NCBI RefSeq assembly: GCF_040939455.1 | Contig: NC_134124.1 | Location: 30,641,138 to 30,705,137 of the forward strand | Reading direction: 5' to 3' | From: Microcebus murinus | Taxonomy: Eukaryota > Chordata > Mammalia > Primates > Cheirogaleidae | Length of the DNA stretch: 64,000 bases | Part shown: piece by piece, positions 58,988 through 64,000 of the stretch | Layout: each line of letters begins with the position of its first letter | How positions within the stretch are numbered: position 1 is the stretch's first letter | Program-made: the position numbers and the translations under genes | Notes under the pieces: model-generated | What the model saw: the letters and a program-made list of their open reading frames with translations, nothing else | What the model was told of the DNA's origin: nothing | Databases searched by the model: none

Positions 58988-58988
<1 letters not shown>
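58616..58988. other. Unassigned DNA
   Basis: Short T-runs; overlapping open frames on both strands (58601-58912) have no domain. Confidence 0.4.

Positions 58989-59027
<39 letters not shown>
58989..59027. repeat. (CA)n microsatellite 1
   Basis: A 39-bp pure CA run. Confidence 0.97.
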
Positions 59028-59029
<2 letters not shown>

Positions 59030-59204
59030 CCCTGTATTGAATTGTTTGGAGATCAGACCAATTTTTTTTCATTCTACAAAGGTTTCCATAATATCATTAA
59101 TCTCTCTCAGCCCTTAAAGATGGCCTCTTGCCATATTCTGTCAAAAAACAAGATATAGACCATTTACTTTAAATACCTAAAAATAAAAATGCTGAATCAA
59201 ATGG

Positions 59205-59206
<2 letters not shown>

Positions 59207-59247
<41 letters not shown>
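59207..59247. repeat. (CA)n microsatellite 2
   Basis: A 41-bp pure AC run, same orientation, 179 bp after the first. It interrupts a weak L1M-like stretch ('aaatgctgaatcaaatggtt' upstream). Confidence 0.97.
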
Positions 59248-59250
<3 letters not shown>

Positions 59251-60039
59251 CTCTCTAATATATTTCCCAATTTTTGGAAATCTGTGAGCATTGGCTGGGG
59301 GGAGCAATAGAACTTGCAGTTTATTGAGAGTGAAATTTTTTATTGCATTAGTTGTAAAATGTTCTTTGCTATTAAAATAAGTAGTGCTAATTAATAATCC
59401 TGCAGCATTGTAGAGCAGCCTTTGAACTACAAGAATAGATTCTTAATCCTTTGTAGTAGAATTCTCCCTTTCCTTTCTCTGTCCCTTCCTCGTTTCATGC
59501 TTCTCTTCCTTTTTTCTAGAAGTATTTATCATAATACAAACTGTGCTGAGGACTATGTTTATGGTGATATTTCAACTCAGCCAATAATAGCAGAGAAATC
59601 TTACAGAATCCACTGAGGAATGAATATCAACATACCTTTGGTGCAAAAAGATGGAAGATAACACCACCCCCAAATCTATAAGCTTTGTTTTATGTTATAT
59701 AAAAGGACATTTTCCTTCTTAGTCACTATAAGCACCTTATCTAGTACGCTTGAACTTTACGGGGCTTATGAAAATATCTGTGTCCTAAAAATAAAGTATA
59801 TTGGCTCCAAAATGAAAATAAAATTGCAAAATCCAAATTAATTAAGTTTAATTAAATGTCTGCTGAATACCAAACCTAACATTATATCGGCTAGTGGACT
59901 GCTATGGAAGTCAGCTTTTATGCAAGCATATATACATCAGATACTTATAGAACTTCTTATTAGATTTATATATTGACCTAATATACAGGGGTGAGGCTTT
60001 TTGAAAATCAGCAGCCTGAGCACAATGAGGACCTAAATT
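59248..60039. other. Unassigned AT-rich DNA
   Basis: An open frame (59422-59616) has no domain. No repeat is assigned. Confidence 0.42.
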
Positions 60040-60530
60040 GTCCCTCTTCAGATGACTTTTGTTTTCAAACAACGTCTCAATAATGCCTTCTGAGATTTGA
60101 GGTACTTGTGTGATAGATGTGCAAAAAGAACTCCTCTACCAGTTAACACCATGGGGGGGGGTATTTTATCATACACGGTAACTTTGTGATGTGTTAGCTG
60201 TTTTTCCAGTGTGAATGCATTTCCTTCTGCTTTCTCTATCAACTAAAAAGTTGCTGTAAGCTGCCTTTCGTTCCATTATACCTCGGTGCATTCATGGACT
60301 CCTCCTTCAAAACTATTGCCAGGTGTTATCATCTTCCCTGAGTAATTTCAGGCATTTTCCTTTGAATGAAAATGGCTCACTTGGAAGGTTGTGAAAGGCA
60401 TATCCATGTGGAATTGACAGGATTTTGTGTTGTGATGTGGCTTGCCAGAAATTGCCCGTTTCAGGCTGATGATGCAAAACTAGACATCTGTTAAATTAAC
60501 ATCTACCTAACGTTTTGCCTTCAGTCAAAT
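60040..60530. promoter_or_regulatory. Candidate conserved non-coding element
   Basis: Repeat-free, with 'gccaggtgttatcatcttcc' (about 60318), 'gaattgacaggattttg' (TGACAG, MEIS/TGIF-type core, about 60411), 'attgcccgtttcaggctga' and 'tacctaacgttttgcc'. Contains a 9-G run at 60153-60161. Confidence 0.45.
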
Positions 60531-60599
60531 GCATTTTTTTGTAAAAAAATTAAATCTCTCCCACTCTCTTCTGCTTTCTTTTTTTTTTTCCACTGTCAA

Positions 60600-60975
60600 A
60601 ACAATCTGTCACAAGATATTTAATTTCTGTGTAATGGGTTACTTAAAGAAACCAGCATATGGTGCAGCGAATATACCTAGCTATGGGCTGCAGGCGAACG
60701 AACGTACTGCTGGTTTGCTGTACTACTGAAGCATATTGTGCCCAGCGTAGATTTTATTATGGTGCCGGATTCTCTGAGCCAAGTTGATTTACATTATTGC
60801 CAGGGTCTCTCACAACTCTTGCTTTTCAGGATCAAAATATTAGTGCAAATATTTGTGTTCCACCAAAGAGTTCGAAATTGCTCTCAATTTTGGTTAAGCG
60901 CTGGTCATTTCTGGCTCTAACAGTTTCAGTGAGGGAGAAAGAGTAACCTCATTATGCATACCTCTTTGCACACCC
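60600..60975. promoter_or_regulatory. Candidate conserved non-coding element
   Basis: Repeat-free, with 'gtgcagcgaatatacctagc', 'caggcgaacgaacgtactgc', 'ggtgccggattctctg' and 'ggttaagcgctggtcatt' retaining CpGs outside an island, and 'cctcattatgcatac' near its end. Short open frames (60529-60920) lack domains. Confidence 0.45.
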
Positions 60976-61324
60976 CCTCCTAGGGATTTGCTAATAGCGG
61001 CAAGCTGATCTGTGACCTGGCATTATGTCCTAGAGGGGCTGAATCTTTAACAAAGTGACAAGACTCAGAACACCATGTGGGACCAGTGCATCCCTGCAGG
61101 CTGGAGTAATTTCTACACAACAAGTAACCTCCTTATTCAGAGGAGTTGTCTTATTTGGGGGAGAGAAGAATCTAAAGTCACTGTCACCATGGAGAACAAA
61201 GATTAAACAGGATCAAAATTGCTTACAAAAATCAGTTGAGCCATTCATGAGGTGTGTGTCCCTCCTTATATAGTAATGTATGTGTATTTATATATGTTAA
61301 AATGTAAAGTGCTTATTACTTCAG

Positions 61325-61445
61325 CAAATAGTGCTTACTATGTGTCCTTTTCTAGGCTTTGAGAATGAAGTAATGAAACACAGGATTGCTATTCTCAGTG
61401 CATCACAATCCCATGAAAAGAGATACAATAAACACATGAAGAATG
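61325..61445 (-). mobile_element. LINE L2 3' fragment, antisense
   Basis: 'gtgcttactatgtgtccttt', 'tctaggctttgagaatgaag' and 'attgctattctcagtgcatc' follow the antisense L2 3' UTR. Confidence 0.7.
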
Positions 61446-61474
61446 ATCAACCTGTAGGCAAAATACAAGGCTAT

Positions 61475-61540
61475 AGATTATTTTATCTACCTATCCATCC
61501 ACTCTTCTATTTATCCATGCATTCATCTATCTAGACATCT
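61475..61540. repeat. Degenerate ATCT/ATCC tetranucleotide tract
   Basis: ATCTACCTATCCATCC-type words, then TTATCCATGCATTCATCTATCTA. Confidence 0.65.
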
Positions 61541-61826
61541 GTCCAACAGTAAACAATAAACAAATATTTGTGTAAGTAAGTATGTATCTTTTACAATGAA
61601 CTAATAAGTGACTCAATAAGCAAAGTATAAGGTTATAAATTATTTTTATTTCTCCATATCAATTAACAAATCTCTCTGTATGGAGATATATATGTATGTG
61701 CATATATGTGTATAAAAAGTGAAAAAATAAACCCATAAAATATAAATTTTGAGATTATTTAATCTGTCTATCTATCCATTAGTTTATTTTTGCTGAGGGT
61801 TTGTCATAAATTTTGTGTAAATTAAA
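61541..61826. other. Unassigned AT-rich DNA
   Basis: AT-rich with weak TATA/GTAT periodicity; nothing else. Confidence 0.42.
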
Positions 61827-62139
61827 ACTGGGCATAGTGGCTCATGCCTATAATCCCAGCACTTTGGGAGGCCGAGGCAAGAGGATTGCTTGAGGCCAAG
61901 AGTTGGAGACCAGCCTGAGCAACATAGCCAGACCCTGTCTCTATGAAAAAAAAGAAAGAAAGAAATTAGCTGGGCATGGTGGCACATGCCTGTAGCCCCA
62001 GCTACTTGGGAGACTGTGGTGGAAGGATCTCTTGAGTACAGGAGTTGGAGGTTACAGTGAGCAATGATGGTTCCACTGCACTCTTACCATCCATCCTGGG
62101 CAACAGAGAGCCTGTTTCTAAAAAATAAACAAAAAGCAC
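61827..62139 (+). mobile_element. AluJ-type SINE
   Basis: Dimeric Alu in sense: 'tgggcatagtggctcatgcc', 'cactttgggaggccgaggca', then the A-rich linker 'gaaaaaaaagaaagaaagaa' and a right monomer ending 'ctgggcaacagagagcctgt'. The duplication TTTTGTGTAAATTA (61811-61824) and TTTTGTGTAAGTTA (62140-62153) matches at 13 of 14. It lacks the lemur-specific spacer and is diverged, so it predates the two lemur-type copies. Open frames nearby (61784-61987 and 62002-62394, minus) are partly Alu. Confidence 0.95.
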
Positions 62140-62153
62140 TTTTGTGTAAGTTA

Positions 62154-62949
62154 GATGGTTAAATAAACCTAGTCCACCATGTACCTTCTTTGAGGGGCAG
62201 AATGCATATTCGTTTGTATGTAATTTGAAAGGACCCAACTGCTCTTTGTTAGGACTGTGAATAGCTACCTTAGGGGGACTGGTTTGAACCTGAGAGCTCT
62301 CAAGCTGGGGCTGCCATCTAGGCCATGGTGTGGGAACAGCAGAGTGTGGCGCGGAAGGTAACAACTCCTTGGTGATGGCTCTCCCATAGTTCATTCACTG
62401 AACAGCTACGTTGGGGGTTTTCTGGGGAGAAAAAGCATAATACCTGCAATAAATCACTTAAGTCTATTACTTATTAATCGAAATTCTCAAGTGCCCTAGT
62501 AAGTATCTCTAGGCCATTGTCAGTGCAAGGCTATCACAAATGAATGAGCTAGGCAAGGCGGCAAAATCCTTGGTCCACTTGTACCAAATAGCCTGGCATA
62601 GCTGTGTTATTAATCAGAGCTCCATAACGTCCCAAAGTTCGAACAGCGTAAATATACTTAGGTGCACATTTAGGCAGAGTCAAGAGGATATAGTATTCCT
62701 TTTCAGTACATCAGAAAAGTTCAATTGTCATCATTTGTCTTTTTGTTTAGTATTATTTTTGAGAATGACAATCCTTTCCCATGATTTTTACCTTGATTCT
62801 CTGGAACCTTGAGTATTAATCTAATATTTTGGAAGTGCTACTTAGGAAGCCGCCATATTAGTCAAAGCTGGATGCCACTGAGATTACTAGGAACCACAGA
62901 TGAGCTATTATTGCTTTTCCCCACAAAACAAAGGGGCTATGTTAGCATT
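62154..62949. other. Unassigned DNA
   Basis: No repeat is assigned. A 90-codon plus-strand frame (62540-62812) is Ser-rich at its middle with no domain. Confidence 0.4.
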
Positions 62950-63085
62950 GTGCAGAAATCTATTGACATCTTAACCTTGTAATGCCCGTTAGCATTGGAG
63001 GAGTTTGCTGCTTGGAGCATGTGAGATGACTGGCTTGTCTGCAAAGCCTGGTTCATACTAGGTGTTGCATAAATATTTGTTGCAT
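62950..63085 (+). mobile_element. Possible L2 3' end
   Basis: 'gcctggttcatactaggtgt' and 'tgcataaatatttgttgcat' match the L2 terminus; upstream is decayed. Confidence 0.6.
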
Positions 63086-63194
63086 ATAAGACAGATTTCT
63101 TATCTTCCTCTCTCTAGGGAGATCAAAAGTGATAGATAAACAGGAGAATCATATTCCTAAACATCCTAAGAGAATAGCCCCTCATGATTGCATG

Positions 63195-63760
63195 AAATTT
63201 AGTCATTTGACAAATACTTAGTAAATACCTACTAGTTACCAGCCACTGTGATAGGTGCTGGTGTGCAATGATCAGTCAATGATTGAATGAATGAAAGAAC
63301 AAATGAATAAAAACATTGCCCCTGCCCCCTGGAACAATCTAGTAGAGAAACAAGATATTAATCAAATAAGCAACCAATAAAAATATAATTACAAGCCAGA
63401 GAAAATGCTTTGAAAGACAGAAACATGGTTCTGGAGGACACATGGCAAAGGTAGCTGACAGAACTTGATGGAATCAGAGATTTCTTTGAGGAAGTGAGTC
63501 ATGAGCTGAAACTCCTGAAGGATGAAGGGTATTGAACTATGTGAAGAGCAGGGGAGACCATCTCAGACACACAAAAGGTATGAGCATTGGCCCATTGGTG
63601 GCAGGGAGCCTACGGTCCCCAAGAGCTGAAGGGGGGCCAGTGTGGCAGGAACACAGGGCTGGCAGGATAGTAGCATAAACTAGGCTGGGGGGGGGGGGAC
63701 ATGCAGGAACTGAAAAATTTGATAGTACTACATCAGTGAATAGCCTTGGGTTTTCAAAGG
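63195..63760 (-). mobile_element. LINE L2 fragment, antisense
   Basis: 'aatacttagtaaatacctac', 'cactgtgataggtgctggtg', 'tgcccctgccccctggaaca', 'tttgaggaagtgagtcatga', 'gctgaaactcctgaaggatg' and 'gggccagtgtggcaggaaca' follow the antisense L2 from 3' UTR into ORF2. A 12-G run lies at 63687-63698. The minus-strand frame 63537-63824 is partly its remnant. Confidence 0.88.
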
Positions 63761-64000
63761 CAAACTCTGAATGTCTAAACAGGTGTCGAAGAGCGTGATA
63801 GCACTTGGAGTCATCAACTGTCACGTGGCATCCAGCTCTGAGCCTAGTCCTGGGCTGGGTCCCGAGAGGAGGAAATGGAAACTAGGAGCTCTGTATTCAT
63901 TGCAAACCAGAGTGAGGGATAATGAAACCTTTAAGAAGTGGTAACAGAATCATGGACGTCGTCGTGTGTGATGAAGAAAAGATTGGGGGCGGGGCTTGGA
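63761..64000. other. Unassigned DNA at window end
   Basis: Somewhat GC-richer, ending in GGGGGCGGGGCTTGG, a GC-box (SP1-type) sequence. Whether a promoter follows lies outside the window. Confidence 0.4.

Noticed and set aside
58788..59117. 109-codon frame with a long His/Thr run
   Set aside because: Runs through the CA microsatellite; no conserved feature.
62002..62394. 130-codon minus-strand frame
   Set aside because: Its C-terminal part is antisense Alu; the remainder has no domain.

Overview
This is nuclear DNA from a primate, most likely a lemur (strepsirrhine). Two Alu copies (11898-12228 and 40449-40772) carry a left-to-right-monomer spacer with the segment 'ccaattaatttctttc' and a right monomer that I recognise as typical of lemuriform Alus. 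A third, older AluJ-type copy lies at 61827-62139. Mammal-wide relics (L2, MIR, L1M, MER1, MER5A, MER20, MLT1/MaLR LTRs) fill much of the rest. Family names were assigned from memory of consensus sequences. No search was run.

I find no intact protein-coding gene and no RNA gene. The open reading frames in the window are short, and many are explained by repeats (L2 remnants, microsatellites, Alu and MLT1 sequence). The window is therefore either a gene desert or the interior of a very large intron. Two stretches (8922-9440 and 49362-49742, both minus strand) have protein-like translations broken by stops or frame changes and may be decayed retrocopies. One 87-nt stretch (48658-48744) has a good splice acceptor and donor and one open frame.

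Layout: 1-9.4 kb holds a small hAT element with a target-site duplication, a long L2 with reverse-transcriptase remnants, L1M pieces and two MIRs. 9.6-11.7 kb is repeat-free and looks like conserved regulatory DNA, followed by an Alu. 12.6-18.6 kb holds an L1M end, TG/GA repeats, a MaLR LTR, a 66-bp tandem duplication and an L2. 18.9-21.8 kb is a second repeat-poor block with homeodomain and octamer motifs. 21.8-28 kb holds MIR, a long GAAA/GGAA microsatellite, MER1 and L2. 28.5-30 kb is regulatory-looking again. 30-42 kb is mostly old repeats plus one candidate element at 39.9-40.3 kb. 42.4-43.1 kb is the only CpG island. 43.4-48.4 kb is repeat-rich. 49.2-52.9 kb is the densest run of candidate enhancers, including three palindromic homeodomain sites within 40 bp. 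53-59 kb is repeats, and 60-61 kb is another candidate enhancer pair. 61.3-63.8 kb ends with L2, AluJ and L2.

The alternation of repeat-free, TAAT-rich blocks with old repeats is the usual look of the regulatory landscape around a developmental transcription-factor gene. The target gene cannot be named from this sequence. No exciting new biological system is visible. The most unusual signals are structural: two apparent template-switch scars (46353-46386, which copies part of the CpG island 3.7 kb away in both orientations, and a perfect 15-bp foldback at 56890-56924), a 67-bp duplication across 1.5 kb, the orphan CpG island, and the homeodomain palindrome cluster.
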